Source of the DNA: CAZDXJ01 sp964509475
GTDB lineage: Bacteria; Pseudomonadota; Gammaproteobacteria; Methylococcales; Methylomonadaceae
Assembly (NCBI GenBank): GCA_964509475.1
Contig: CAZDXJ010000047.1
Span: 1 to 18,628, forward strand
Direction of reading: 5' to 3'
DNA length: 18,628 nt
How positions within the stretch are numbered: position 1 is the first letter of the stretch; the number at the start of each line of letters is the position of its first letter. Shown here in pieces: positions 6,520 to 13,515 of the stretch. Under the pieces are notes generated by a model. It was not told the origin of the DNA, searched no databases, and was given only the letters and a program-made list of their open reading frames with translations. The position numbers and the translations under genes were made by a program.

Positions 6520-8037
6520 ATGTCACTTGCCGTTGTATACAGCCGCGGGCGTTCCGGTATAAAAGCCCCGCTGGTTACCGTTGAAGTCCATGTCAGCAAT
6601 GGTTTGCCCAGCCTGTCCATTGTCGGCCTGCCGGAGACCGCCGTCAAGGAAAGCAAGGACAGGGTACGCGGCGCGATATTGACCTCCCGCTTTGAATTCC
6701 CTCTGCAACGCATCACCATCAATCTGGCGCCCGCCGACTTGCCCAAAGAAGGTGGCCGCTTTGATCTGGCTATTGCCCTGGGCATTTTGGCCGCTTCCGG
6801 GCAAATCCCGAAACAAAACCTGTCAACCTACGAATGTATTGGCGAATTATCGCTCAGCGGTCAATTGCGTCCTGTTTCCGGTGTTTTACCGGTTGCGGTA
6901 CAATCGCGCGAGGCCGGCAGACAATTGATTTTACCCAGGGAAAATGCCGCTGAAGCCCGTCTGGTCAATAACGCAAAAATTCTTGCCGGAGACCATTTAC
7001 TGGCCGTTTGCGGCCATCTCAACGGCGAACAAACATTATCCATCGAACCGGCCAATCAAACCCCGGCACACGACAGCGATGGTTTGGATTTTGCCGATGT
7101 TCATGGCCAGTTTCATGTAAAAAGAGCTTTGGAGATCGCGGCCGCCGGCATGCATAATGTGTTGATGCTGGGACCGCCCGGTACCGGCAAATCCATGTTG
7201 GCAGCGCGTTTACCCGGTATTTTACCACCCTTGACCGAACAACAGGCGCTGGAAAGCGCTGCCCTGGCCTCGATCAGCGACAAGGGAGTGGATCTCATGA
7301 ACTGGCGTAAGCCGCCATTCCGCAATCCTCATCATACCGCCTCGGCCGTTGCCCTGGTCGGCGGTGGCAGCAACCCAAAACCCGGTGAAATTTCATTGGC
7401 GCATAACGGCACCTTGTTCCTCGATGAATTACCGGAATTTGACAGAAAAGTGCTGGAAGTATTGCGTGAACCCCTGGAAACCGGCCATATCACCATTTCC
7501 AGAGCCAATCAACAAGCCGATTTCCCGGCCCGTTTTCAATTGATTGCCGCCATGAATCCCTGCCCTTGTGGTTATCTGGGGGATCCATCCGGCCGCTGTC
7601 ACTGTTCCTCGGAGCAAATCGCCCGTTACCGGAGTAAAATTTCCGGCCCCTTGCTGGATCGTATCGATATGCATCTGGAGGTTCTGCGCGTCAGTCATGA
7701 AATATTGAGAAATGGCTGTCCAGCCGGTGAAGAACACAGTGCAGGCATCCGCCAACGGGTCATTGCCGCCCGCAACCGGGCCATGCAGCGCAGTGGCAAG
7801 GCGAACGCCAGCCTGACGGTCGCTGAAATCAAACAAAACTGTCCGCTATCGGAACAAAGTCATCAGTTGTTGGAGCGTGCCATGCAGCAACTCGGCTTGT
7901 CACACCGCGCCTATCACCGTATTTTGAAACTCGCCCGCACGATCGCCGATCTGGAAGCATCCGCATCCATTCAGGTTCAGCATATCAGCGAAGCAATCGC
8001 TTACCGCAAACTTGACCGCACGACAATGGATGGCTAG
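6520..8037 (+). CDS. comM: ComM/YifB, Mg-chelatase-like AAA+ ATPase
   Basis: Hexameric AAA+ helicase that promotes branch migration during natural transformation in Vibrio and Acinetobacter. It has 505 residues from ATG at 6520. The family begins MSLAxV, and GGA 9 nt upstream fits this start; an ATG at 6511 in the same frame sits too close to that site. The N-terminal ChlI/Lon-S5-like domain shows VGLPETAVKESKDRVRGA and NLAPADLPKEGGRFDL. The ATPase core has Walker A GPPGTGKS (218-225), Walker B LFLDE (299-303), a cysteine cluster CPCGYLG...CHC (348-362) and the RID motif (381-383). The C-terminal domain with SHRAYHRILKLARTIADLE is complete. comM is a known insertion hotspot for resistance islands, but this copy is intact. 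Presence of comM alone does not show competence. Confidence 0.96.
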   Translation: MSLAVVYSRGRSGIKAPLVTVEVHVSNGLPSLSIVGLPETAVKESKDRVRGAILTSRFEFPLQRITINLAPADLPKEGGRFDLAIALGILAASGQIPKQNLSTYECIGELSLSGQLRPVSGVLPVAVQSREAGRQLILPRENAAEARLVNNAKILAGDHLLAVCGHLNGEQTLSIEPANQTPAHDSDGLDFADVHGQFHVKRALEIAAAGMHNVLMLGPPGTGKSMLAARLPGILPPLTEQQALESAALASISDKGVDLMNWRKPPFRNPHHTASAVALVGGGSNPKPGEISLAHNGTLFLDELPEFDRKVLEVLREPLETGHITISRANQQADFPARFQLIAAMNPCPCGYLGDPSGRCHCSSEQIARYRSKISGPLLDRIDMHLEVLRVSHEILRNGCPAGEEHSAGIRQRVIAARNRAMQRSGKANASLTVAEIKQNCPLSEQSHQLLERAMQQLGLSHRAYHRILKLARTIADLEASASIQVQHISEAIAYRKLDRTTMDG

Positions 8038-8059
8038 TGCAGCATTAGCCCGAACGCTA

Positions 8060-8854
8060 TCAGCCATCAATCAAACGGCCAATGCCGCCCAAAACCGAAC
8101 CCTCGCCCTGATCATCACCGCCATGCGAAGGCGCATGTTCTATAATCCGATCAGCCATGCGGGAAAAGGGCAGGCTTTGCAACCAGACTTTGCCGGTACC
8201 GCTCAAGGTTGCCAAAAACAAACCTTCACCACCAAAAAACATACTTTTCAGGTTCCCGGCGCGTTCAATGTCATAATCGATGGAAGGCTGAAAAGCGACC
8301 AGGCAGCCGGTATCCACGCGCAAGGTTTCACTGACGAGTTGTTTTTCGATAACTGTGCCTCCGGCATGTACAAAGACCATACCATCGCCCTGCATCTGTT
8401 CCAGAATAAAACCTTCACCGCCAAAAAAACCACTGCCAAGACGTTGGGTAAACGCAATATCCAGTTTGGTGCCCAGCGCGGCACACAGAAACGCATCCTT
8501 CTGGCACAGCAGGGTTCCTCCTATGGAGGCCAAATCAATAGCCAAAACCGAACCCGGGTAAGGGGCAGCGAAGGCCACATGACTTTTACCACTATGGCCG
8601 CAATGGGTAAAATGGGTCATGAATAACGATTCACCAGTAATAGCCCGTTTGCCGGCACTTAACAGTTTGCCAAACAAGCCGCTTTCCGCTTCCGAACCAT
8701 CGCCCATCCGGGTTTCAAAGCGAATATCTTCTTCCATATAAGTCATGGCACCGGCTTCGGCAATGACGGTTTCTCCCGGATCCAGTTCTATCTCGACCAT
8801 CTGCATATCATGGCCGATAATCGTATAGTCTACTTCATGGCATTTTTTACTCAT
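8060..8854 (-). CDS. AIM24 / TIGR00266 family protein
   Basis: Protein of 264 residues, complete from end to end for the family, whose bacterial members have no firmly assigned role (the yeast namesake is mitochondrial). Visible signatures are YTIIGHDMQMVEIELDPGETVIAEAGAM at the N-terminus (given here in two parts: residues 10-19 and 20-37) and two similar beta-rich repeats with FFGGEG: SGFFGGEGFILEQMQGDG (141-158) and KSMFFGGEGLFLATLSGTG (203-221). The tail is glycine rich (GEGSVLGGIGRLIDG). No signal peptide or membrane segment is seen, so it should be cytoplasmic. A GAGG ribosome site stands 4-5 nt before ATG 8854. It converges with comM, 22 bp between stops. About 200 bp separate it from the next minus-strand gene, so it may have its own promoter. 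Confidence 0.92.
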   Translation of the reverse strand: MSKKCHEVDYTIIGHDMQMVEIELDPGETVIAEAGAMTYMEEDIRFETRMGDGSEAESGLFGKLLSAGKRAITGESLFMTHFTHCGHSGKSHVAFAAPYPGSVLAIDLASIGGTLLCQKDAFLCAALGTKLDIAFTQRLGSGFFGGEGFILEQMQGDGMVFVHAGGTVIEKQLVSETLRVDTGCLVAFQPSIDYDIERAGNLKSMFFGGEGLFLATLSGTGKVWLQSLPFSRMADRIIEHAPSHGGDDQGEGSVLGGIGRLIDG

Positions 8855-8979
8855 TCTGCCTCTTTTCTGTATGCAGAAACATTTAACTCAACATATTGGC
8901 AAAAATTTTTTGTGCTTATTGACATTGTAATTCAAGTCAATGGGTTGTCTCCACCCGCAAGCTGCTCTACTTGGCATTG

Positions 8980-9057
8980 GCTTGATAATCAAAGGCCCGG
9001 TCAACCGAAAAATTTTTACTCCCAGCTTGGTGTTATTTTTACCGGGCTGCATCAAGC
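8980..9057. repeat. Nested inverted repeats at the 3' end of the small anchored-protein gene
   Basis: Outer arms GCTTGAT (8980-8986) and ATCAAGC (9051-9057) and inner arms GCCCGGT (8995-9001) and ACCGGGC (9041-9047) are nested symmetrically. The right outer arm overlaps the stop of the minus-strand gene. No T-run follows on either side, so it is not a classical terminator. It may be a processing or 3'-end protecting hairpin. The rest of 8855-9051 shows no gene. Confidence 0.4.
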
Positions 9058-9489
9058 TCGATATTTCTCCATCATGCTAAATTCTGCAAGTGCTTGTTTC
9101 ACTTTAGCGTTGGCCTCTTTATCCAATTCTGTAGTTTTATAAACCTTGTCCAGCAAGCCCTCGCTGACCAAAGCTTCTTTAATCCAACGTTTGGTAAAAC
9201 GATAATTGGAAGGAATAACCGCTATTTCGCCGGTCTCCGGATTGCGCACCTGTTTACTGGCGGAAGGCGCTGGCTGTTTGGCAGTTTCCGCTTTTTCAGT
9301 TGCAGCGGCTGTTGCCGTTTGTTCGTTTTTTTGCTCTGGAGCGTCATTCGCTTCAGTAGAAGCTGTTACTGTTTCAGTCCCGGTCGTTGATTCCGGCTGC
9401 GTATCTGAATCCGATGGCTCATCGTCTGAAACCCTATAGATTACATAAGCCACATAGATAGCCGTTAAAATAAAAATTAGTTCTGCCAT
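9052..9489 (-). CDS. Small N-terminally membrane-anchored protein of unknown function
   Basis: I do not recognise a named family. The 145-residue product starts with one hydrophobic helix (AELIFILTAIYVAYVIYRV, residues 2-20) not followed by a signal-peptidase site, so it is likely anchored with the rest on one side of the inner membrane. Residues 21-80 are a low-complexity linker rich in Thr, Glu, Ala, Ser and Gln. Residues 81-145 form a compact charged domain beginning RNPETGEIAVIPSNYRFTKR and continuing with predicted helices (WIKEALVSEGLLDKVYK, DKEANAKVKQALAEFSMMEK). The ribosome site AAGGTGAGG precedes ATG 9489 by 4 nt, a strong translation start. The gene has a plausible own promoter and stands alone between the AIM24 gene and the repeat-rich region. 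Confidence 0.75.
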   Translation of the reverse strand: MAELIFILTAIYVAYVIYRVSDDEPSDSDTQPESTTGTETVTASTEANDAPEQKNEQTATAAATEKAETAKQPAPSASKQVRNPETGEIAVIPSNYRFTKRWIKEALVSEGLLDKVYKTTELDKEANAKVKQALAEFSMMEKYRA

Positions 9490-9825
9490 TTCGCCTCACC
9501 TTTTATATTTATAGTAGTATTTTTTCATAAAAGTTAATTGTAGACTGAAATATACCAAAAGCCGACTCGCACGGTAAAATTTATCCTCACGCAAGAACGT
9601 TTGTAAAACGATTTCAGTTAAATTCTTCCTTAGACCAGCCGAAAACCCGTTAATTTTGGTATTCCCCTTCGCTTATAAAGCAAAAGCTGATCAGTTTCAA
9701 CTTTTAGCGGAAATTATACTTCACGCGGTCACGGTTGCGGGTTTTGAAAATAGCTGTTGTTGGGGTTCAAGAATGTTTTTACACGCCACATAGTTATGAA
9801 GGCGGAAAATGATCGGGCAATTGGG
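9490..9825. other. AT-rich spacer without recognisable gene
   Basis: Apart from the promoter candidate next to the anchored-protein gene, I see no open frame with coding character, RNA gene or convincing repeat in this stretch. It ends where the palindromic repeat element begins. Confidence 0.6.
9508..9537 (-). promoter_or_regulatory. Possible promoter of the small anchored-protein gene
   Basis: On the minus strand, TTAACT (9537-9532) and TATAAA (9513-9508) are 18 bp apart and the -10 ends 18 bp before the ATG. The -10 matches five of six consensus bases and the -35 four of six. Confidence 0.4.
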
Positions 9826-10016
9826 CGCTGTTGGCAGACGGCTTACCCATTGCCATTAAGTTAAGCCATTTCGTTGAATGGATTTATGGATGCAGGTGCG
9901 GATTTATCCAGCCATTCGCAGAAAAGCTGGATAAATCCGCACAGTACGACAAGCCGCACCGGCACCCAAATCATATTTTCTTAATTTAATGGCAGTGCGG
10001 TAGCGCCTGCCAACAG
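9826..10016. repeat. ~190-bp imperfect palindromic element (MITE-like)
   Basis: Three nested pairs of inverted arms share one centre. Outer: CTGTTGGCAG (9828-9837) with CTGCCAACAG (10007-10016). Middle: TGCCATTAAGTTAAG (9851-9865) with CTTAATTTAATGGCA (9980-9994), one mismatch. Inner: a perfect 17-bp pair GTGCGGATTTATCCAGC (9896-9912) and GCTGGATAAATCCGCAC (9926-9942) around a 13-nt loop. No transposase frame is inside. This is the architecture of a miniature inverted-repeat element or large REP-type unit. It ends shortly before the promoter of the DUF1343 gene. Confidence 0.65.
9848..9913 (+). repeat. 66-bp interspersed repeat, copy A
   Basis: This is the left half of the palindromic element. 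It matches the reverse complement of 11498-11563 at 61 of 66 positions without gaps. It begins CATTGCCATTAAGTTAAG and ends GGATTTATCCAGCC. Confidence 0.85.
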
Positions 10017-10061
10017 AGCGTTGATGGACGATTCATTTTCCGTATGGATGAGTGTGTAGCG

Positions 10062-10067
10062 TATAAT
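10062..10067 (+). promoter_or_regulatory. Perfect -10 hexamer TATAAT before the DUF1343 gene
   Basis: TATAAT lies 33 bp before the chosen ATG (10101). The expected -35 position shows only a poor match. If used, transcription starts at about 10074, which excludes the in-frame ATG at 10044 as the true start. Confidence 0.4.
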
Positions 10068-10100
10068 TTCCATTGTAAGCAAAAACAATCTGTAACGATA

Positions 10101-11303
10101 ATGAAATTTGGCATCGAGCGTTTTTTACATGAGCCGGAATTGCGCAAACCGTTAGCTGGAAAACGCATCGCTTTATTGGCGCATCCGGCTTCGGTAAGCC
10201 ATGATTTGACACACAGCCTGGATGCCCTGGCCGCATTACCGGATATCCAGCTCAGCGCCGCTTTCGGGCCCCAGCACGGTTTGCGTGGCGACAAGCAGGA
10301 CAATATGATCGAATCTGCGGATTTTTATGATAAAAAACTCGCTATTCCGGTATTCAGCTTATATGGTGAAGTTCGCCGTCCCACCGATCATATGATGGAC
10401 AGTTTCGATGTTCTGCTAGTCGATTTGCAGGATCTTGGCTGCCGTATTTACACCTTCATCACCACCTTGCGCTATATTCTGGAAGCGGCAGCAAAACATC
10501 AAAAAGCGGTGTGGGTGCTGGATCGGCCAAACCCCGCCGGCCGGCCGATAGAAGGTTTGCTCCTCCGATCCGGCTGGGAAAGCTTTGTTGGCGCCGGTGC
10601 CCTGCCCATGCGCCACGGTCTGACATTGGCCGAAATGGCTACCTGGTTTGTCAAAACCCTGAAACTGGATGTGGAATATCAGCTTGTCCGCTTGCAGGGC
10701 TGGTCGCCCCGGTCCGCTCCCGGTTATGGCTGGCCATCCGGTGAACGCTGCTGGGTCAACCCCAGCCCCAATGCCCCCAATTTATCGATGGCGCGTTGTT
10801 ACGCCGGAACCGTACTGCTGGAAGGCACCACCCTGTCCGAAGGGCGTGGTACGACACGTCCGCTGGAGTTGTGCGGCGCCCCCGATATTGACGCTGATAA
10901 ACTGCTTGCACTCATGTATCGGCTTGCCCCTCAATGGATGCAGGGATGCCGGTTACGTATCTGCTGGTTTGAACCGACCTTCCACAAACACGCCGGCAAA
11001 CTCTGTAATGGCATACAGATTCATGTTGACGATAACCACTATCAACCCTTCCTGTTCCAACCCTGGCGTCTGCAATGCCTGCTGTTCAAAGCCTTGCGCA
11101 AACTCTATCCAGACTATCCTTTATGGCGCGACTTCCCCTATGAATATGAACTTGACCGTTTGGCCATCGATGTCATCAACGGCTCACCCTTATTGCGTGA
11201 ATGGGTCGACAACCCCGATGCCCAGCCGGAGGACCTGGAAAAAATAGCCCATACGGATGAATCTGCCTGGGAAGAACAGCGTCGGGAATTTTTGTTGTAT
11301 TGA
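10101..11303 (+). CDS. DUF1343 / NamZ-like (GH171) putative exo-beta-N-acetylmuramidase
   Basis: The characterised family member, NamZ of Bacillus subtilis, removes MurNAc from the non-reducing end of peptidoglycan fragments. This copy has 400 residues from ATG 10101, which matches family length and opens MKFGIERFL. Conserved blocks are KRIALLAHPASV (21-32), FGPQHGLRGDKQDNM (55-69), VDLQDLGCRIYTFITTLRY (107-125), DRPNPAGRPIEG (141-152), GALPMRHGLTLAEMA (166-180), NPSPNAPNL (220-228) and EGTTLSEGRGTTRPLE (241-256). No signal peptide is present, so a cytoplasmic role in cell-wall recycling is more likely than a secreted one; substrate is inferred. It is a single gene on the plus strand surrounded by repeats. 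An earlier in-frame ATG (10044) lies upstream of the TATAAT and adds non-conserved residues. Confidence 0.88.
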   Translation: MKFGIERFLHEPELRKPLAGKRIALLAHPASVSHDLTHSLDALAALPDIQLSAAFGPQHGLRGDKQDNMIESADFYDKKLAIPVFSLYGEVRRPTDHMMDSFDVLLVDLQDLGCRIYTFITTLRYILEAAAKHQKAVWVLDRPNPAGRPIEGLLLRSGWESFVGAGALPMRHGLTLAEMATWFVKTLKLDVEYQLVRLQGWSPRSAPGYGWPSGERCWVNPSPNAPNLSMARCYAGTVLLEGTTLSEGRGTTRPLELCGAPDIDADKLLALMYRLAPQWMQGCRLRICWFEPTFHKHAGKLCNGIQIHVDDNHYQPFLFQPWRLQCLLFKALRKLYPDYPLWRDFPYEYELDRLAIDVINGSPLLREWVDNPDAQPEDLEKIAHTDESAWEEQRREFLLY

Positions 11304-11407
11304 GCTTTTCCGGTCCGAGAGTGTTCACACACACAAAAAAACAGTCCAGAATCATGTATGGCAGCTACTTTTTGAGTCACCGTTCACAGCCTTGAAGCCG
11401 CAGAATT

Positions 11408-11436
11408 GTTGGGTTACGGTTATCGCCTGACCCAAC
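11408..11436. repeat. REP-like hairpin GTTGGGTTA / TGACCCAAC
   Basis: Arms 11408-11416 and 11428-11436 pair over nine positions (one G-T) around an 11-nt loop. GTTGGGTTACG...AACCCAAC hairpins recur as extragenic palindromes in many gammaproteobacteria. It lies in the 410-bp gene-free stretch 11304-11713. Confidence 0.45.
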
Positions 11437-11497
11437 CTGTCATAAGCCGGTCAATACCCAATTTATATATTAATGGTCATTTTCCACACAGACGTAG

Positions 11498-11563
11498 GGC
11501 TGGATAAATCCGCACCTACATCCACAAATCCATTCAACAAAAGGACTTAACTTAATGGCAATG
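11498..11563 (-). repeat. 66-bp interspersed repeat, copy B (inverted)
   Basis: Reverse complement of copy A (9848-9913) with five mismatches and no gaps. The similarity stops sharply on both sides and the second half of the palindrome is missing here. Together the two copies enclose the DUF1343 gene as inverted repeats. Confidence 0.85.
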
Positions 11564-11571
11564 ACCGGTAG

Positions 11572-11664
11572 GGTGGAACAAGCCCGGCACCCTGTTTACG
11601 GCAAAGGTTTTCATAACTCGATACCTAAAAAAATACGGTGCTGGACAAGCGTAGCGGTTCCACC
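11572..11664. repeat. Degenerate REP-like pair GGTGGAAC ... GTTCCACC
   Basis: Eight-base arms at 11572-11579 and 11657-11664. The flanks GGTAGGGTGGAACAAGC and ACAAGCGTAGCGGTTCCACC resemble the common extragenic repeat type with GTGGAA/TTCCAC arms. No open frame is convincing between 11304 and 11713, and the stretch looks like repeat-derived spacer. Confidence 0.35.
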
Positions 11665-11713
11665 ACGGTAACCGAATGCCATTCCAGTTACCCATAGCCG
11701 CGTGTGGTATGGT

Positions 11714-12262
11714 TTACGGTTCCAGTAAGGCCGTGAATCCCGTGCGCTGATGAAAGTCGGCTTGTCTGCCCGGGTGATGCAGCGCCCAATACGAACAAAA
11801 ACCATCAACGTTTTCGATCACCGCACTCAAACCCACCGTCAGCGGTTGTCTACAGGGATTTGACGGTAAACTGGCCACCGTGACCGTCACCTCCAGGCAC
11901 AATTGCTTTTCATGACGTGTTAGCGTGATAACCGGTATAGCCTGTGCTTTCCAGGAACGGCGCTGCCGATATGCACTGAATGCAAACACGGCCCATTGGC
12001 CGGATGGGGAAAAATTAAACTCCAGATAGGCTGGCTGGTTGGCCACGGCCACGAACAATTCAAAACAGGTATGGCGCCACAAATCTTGTGTCTCAGCAGG
12101 TCTTTGGGGTGCCGGGATGTTCAATTGCGCCAAATCGCCACGAACCCGATAACACAGCCGCAGGCCGCCTTGCGATAAGCGCTCCAGTTCAACATCCAGA
12201 TGCAGGCTATCGGAACAGTCTGTTTGCGGGTGACAGAACAGTTCATATCGTGCAACGGTCAT
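11714..12262 (-). CDS. DOMON-like domain protein
   Basis: Protein of 182 residues that resembles the bacterial stand-alone DOMON-like family, a beta-sandwich related to carbohydrate- or heme-binding modules. Family-type features are YRVRGDLAQLNIP (38-50), the block DLWRHTCFELFVA (60-72), YLEFNFSPSGQWAVFAFSAYR (79-99, quoted only to its first and last residues), and a C-terminal GFCSYWALHHPGRQADFH (153-170). No signal peptide, so it should be cytoplasmic. Its ATG overlaps the stop of the GrpE-like gene (ATGA), so it is the last gene of the his-tat-chaperone train and is probably translated together with the chaperone genes. The ligand is unknown and a functional tie with the chaperones is only positional. 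No intrinsic terminator is visible downstream. Confidence 0.75.
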   Translation of the reverse strand: MTVARYELFCHPQTDCSDSLHLDVELERLSQGGLRLCYRVRGDLAQLNIPAPQRPAETQDLWRHTCFELFVAVANQPAYLEFNFSPSGQWAVFAFSAYRQRRSWKAQAIPVITLTRHEKQLCLEVTVTVASLPSNPCRQPLTVGLSAVIENVDGFCSYWALHHPGRQADFHQRTGFTALLEP

Positions 12263-13500
12263 CGGGTGTAAACAACCGGTTTCATCAATATTTCATGACC
12301 GCTGTAAACCCCTGGAGCGAGAATGAATTTGATCTGGCCCTCTGGCCGGCAATAAACATCATCAATATCATGTTCAGTCGCATCGAAGCACTCGCCAATC
12401 TCTGGCAGCAAAAGCTGACAGGGCGGTTGCACCGTGATGAGTTCATGAATCAGCTGAAATGCTTTTTCGGCAATTTTCAAAAGTTCCTGGTTCAGTTGTT
12501 CCGGCATGGCTAAAGCCGCCAGCAGATCGGCCAGATGGTTATTTTTGAAACTCGTAAAATCAAGCCGCCTGGTTTGTCTTCTCAGGTTACGAACCTGTAT
12601 ATTGTAAGGGTTGACGATGAGTTGTCCGGCAAGTATTGATTTCATTTCCGCCATCTGGTTTTTATACTTGTCCTCATTGAAGTTTTCCTGTGCCTGTTGC
12701 TTGCAGTTAAGGATTTCCTCGGCGATAAAATCCAAACCCTGGCGCAGGCAAAATTCCTTGTATTCGCGAACGATCTGGTAATTTTCCCGTTTCTCATAAT
12801 CGCCAATACGTTCACCCGTTTTATCGCTTTTAGCCAGTTGTGCGGCCAAGCGGTCGTTTTCGGTTGTCAATGCCTGTATTTTGCCTTCCAGGCTGTTATT
12901 TCGCTGCTGTTCTTTTTTATGTTTGTGCAACGCGTTTTTCAGTTTATCCTGTATATTTTTGAATTGTTCCGTCAAGCGGTTTCGTTCGAAGTTCAGTTTG
13001 CTGTATTCCTCTTTCCAGTTGGTGCCGCTGGTCAACCAATCCGGCAGAACCGCCAACACCGATTCCATCGATTTACGCGACATTTTATCCAGCAAACTGT
13101 CCTTTGCCTGCAAATCTTCATACAGTTCTTTGTTTTTTTTATCCAGTTCGTCCAGGTCTTTTTTTAATTCGCTCACTTTGTTATGCTCATCGGCAATGGC
13201 CTGGTTTTTGTCTTGCAAGCGGTTTTCGAGTTCCTGCACACGCTGCCTGTTTTCTTCCAGTTCATGCTGAAGCCTCAGTAATTGCTTTTTTTGTTTGTTG
13301 AACGCTGCATCGGCTTTGTGCAAATGTGCATTCAATTGTTCGCAATTTTCCGCCAGTTGCCGTAAATATTGGGCAAGGGTGGCTTTGTGGGTTTTGTTCA
13401 GATTGTTACTGAACTCCGGCGTGAACGCCTCGGCTTGAACGTTTTTTTTGACCCAATCCATGAGTTCAGTGATTTTCGGATTATTGCTAAAGGAGGCCAT
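12259..13500 (-). CDS. Coiled-coil protein with GrpE-like C-terminal domain, partner of the Hsp70-like protein
   Basis: Protein of 413 residues from ATG 13500; a TTG at 13515 has no better ribosome site. After a short N-terminal region, residues 45-140 and 165-235 are long heptad-rich coiled coils (Leu, Glu, Lys, Gln), interrupted by VLAVLPDWLTSGTNWKEEY (148-166). A helical region follows (240-360). The last ~45 residues read GECFDATEHDIDDV...GQIKFILAPGVYSGHEILMKPVVYT, which follows the GrpE beta-wing pattern (FDPxxHxAV...GxIxxVLxxGYxxxxxxLRPAxVxV). GrpE is a coiled-coil dimer that releases ADP from DnaK, so this is a plausible dedicated exchange factor or scaffold for the Hsp70-like protein encoded 15 bp upstream. 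This rests on a motif match by eye, with no alignment score. The DOMON-like gene overlaps its stop. Confidence 0.7.
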   Translation of the reverse strand: MASFSNNPKITELMDWVKKNVQAEAFTPEFSNNLNKTHKATLAQYLRQLAENCEQLNAHLHKADAAFNKQKKQLLRLQHELEENRQRVQELENRLQDKNQAIADEHNKVSELKKDLDELDKKNKELYEDLQAKDSLLDKMSRKSMESVLAVLPDWLTSGTNWKEEYSKLNFERNRLTEQFKNIQDKLKNALHKHKKEQQRNNSLEGKIQALTTENDRLAAQLAKSDKTGERIGDYEKRENYQIVREYKEFCLRQGLDFIAEEILNCKQQAQENFNEDKYKNQMAEMKSILAGQLIVNPYNIQVRNLRRQTRRLDFTSFKNNHLADLLAALAMPEQLNQELLKIAEKAFQLIHELITVQPPCQLLLPEIGECFDATEHDIDDVYCRPEGQIKFILAPGVYSGHEILMKPVVYTR

Positions 13501-13515
13501 ATTATTTTTTCGCAA

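Noticed and set aside
6520..8037. comM as the integration site of the element
   Set aside because: The gene is complete at both ends with no att-like duplication; the element abuts the multicopper oxidase instead.
8060..8626. Long plus-strand open frames opposite the AIM24 gene
   Set aside because: Antisense shadow of a clearly conserved family on the minus strand.
9896..9942. Perfect 17-bp hairpin as an intrinsic terminator
   Set aside because: No T-run follows on either strand and it is the centre of a larger symmetric repeat element.
10044..10100. Extended start of the DUF1343 protein at 10044
   Set aside because: The extra 19 residues are not family-like and the perfect TATAAT at 10062-10067 would lie inside them; 10101 gives the expected N-terminus.
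9986..10303. Minus-strand open frame of 105 codons over the start of the DUF1343 gene
   Set aside because: It runs through the palindromic repeat and antisense to conserved DUF1343 codons; composition is not protein-like.
9848..11563. Composite transposon carrying the DUF1343 gene
   Set aside because: No transposase is encoded and no target duplication is visible; only the inverted repeats are supported and are listed as such.
13501..13515. TTG start at 13515 for the GrpE-like coiled-coil protein
   Set aside because: No better ribosome site than for ATG 13500, and it adds only five residues.
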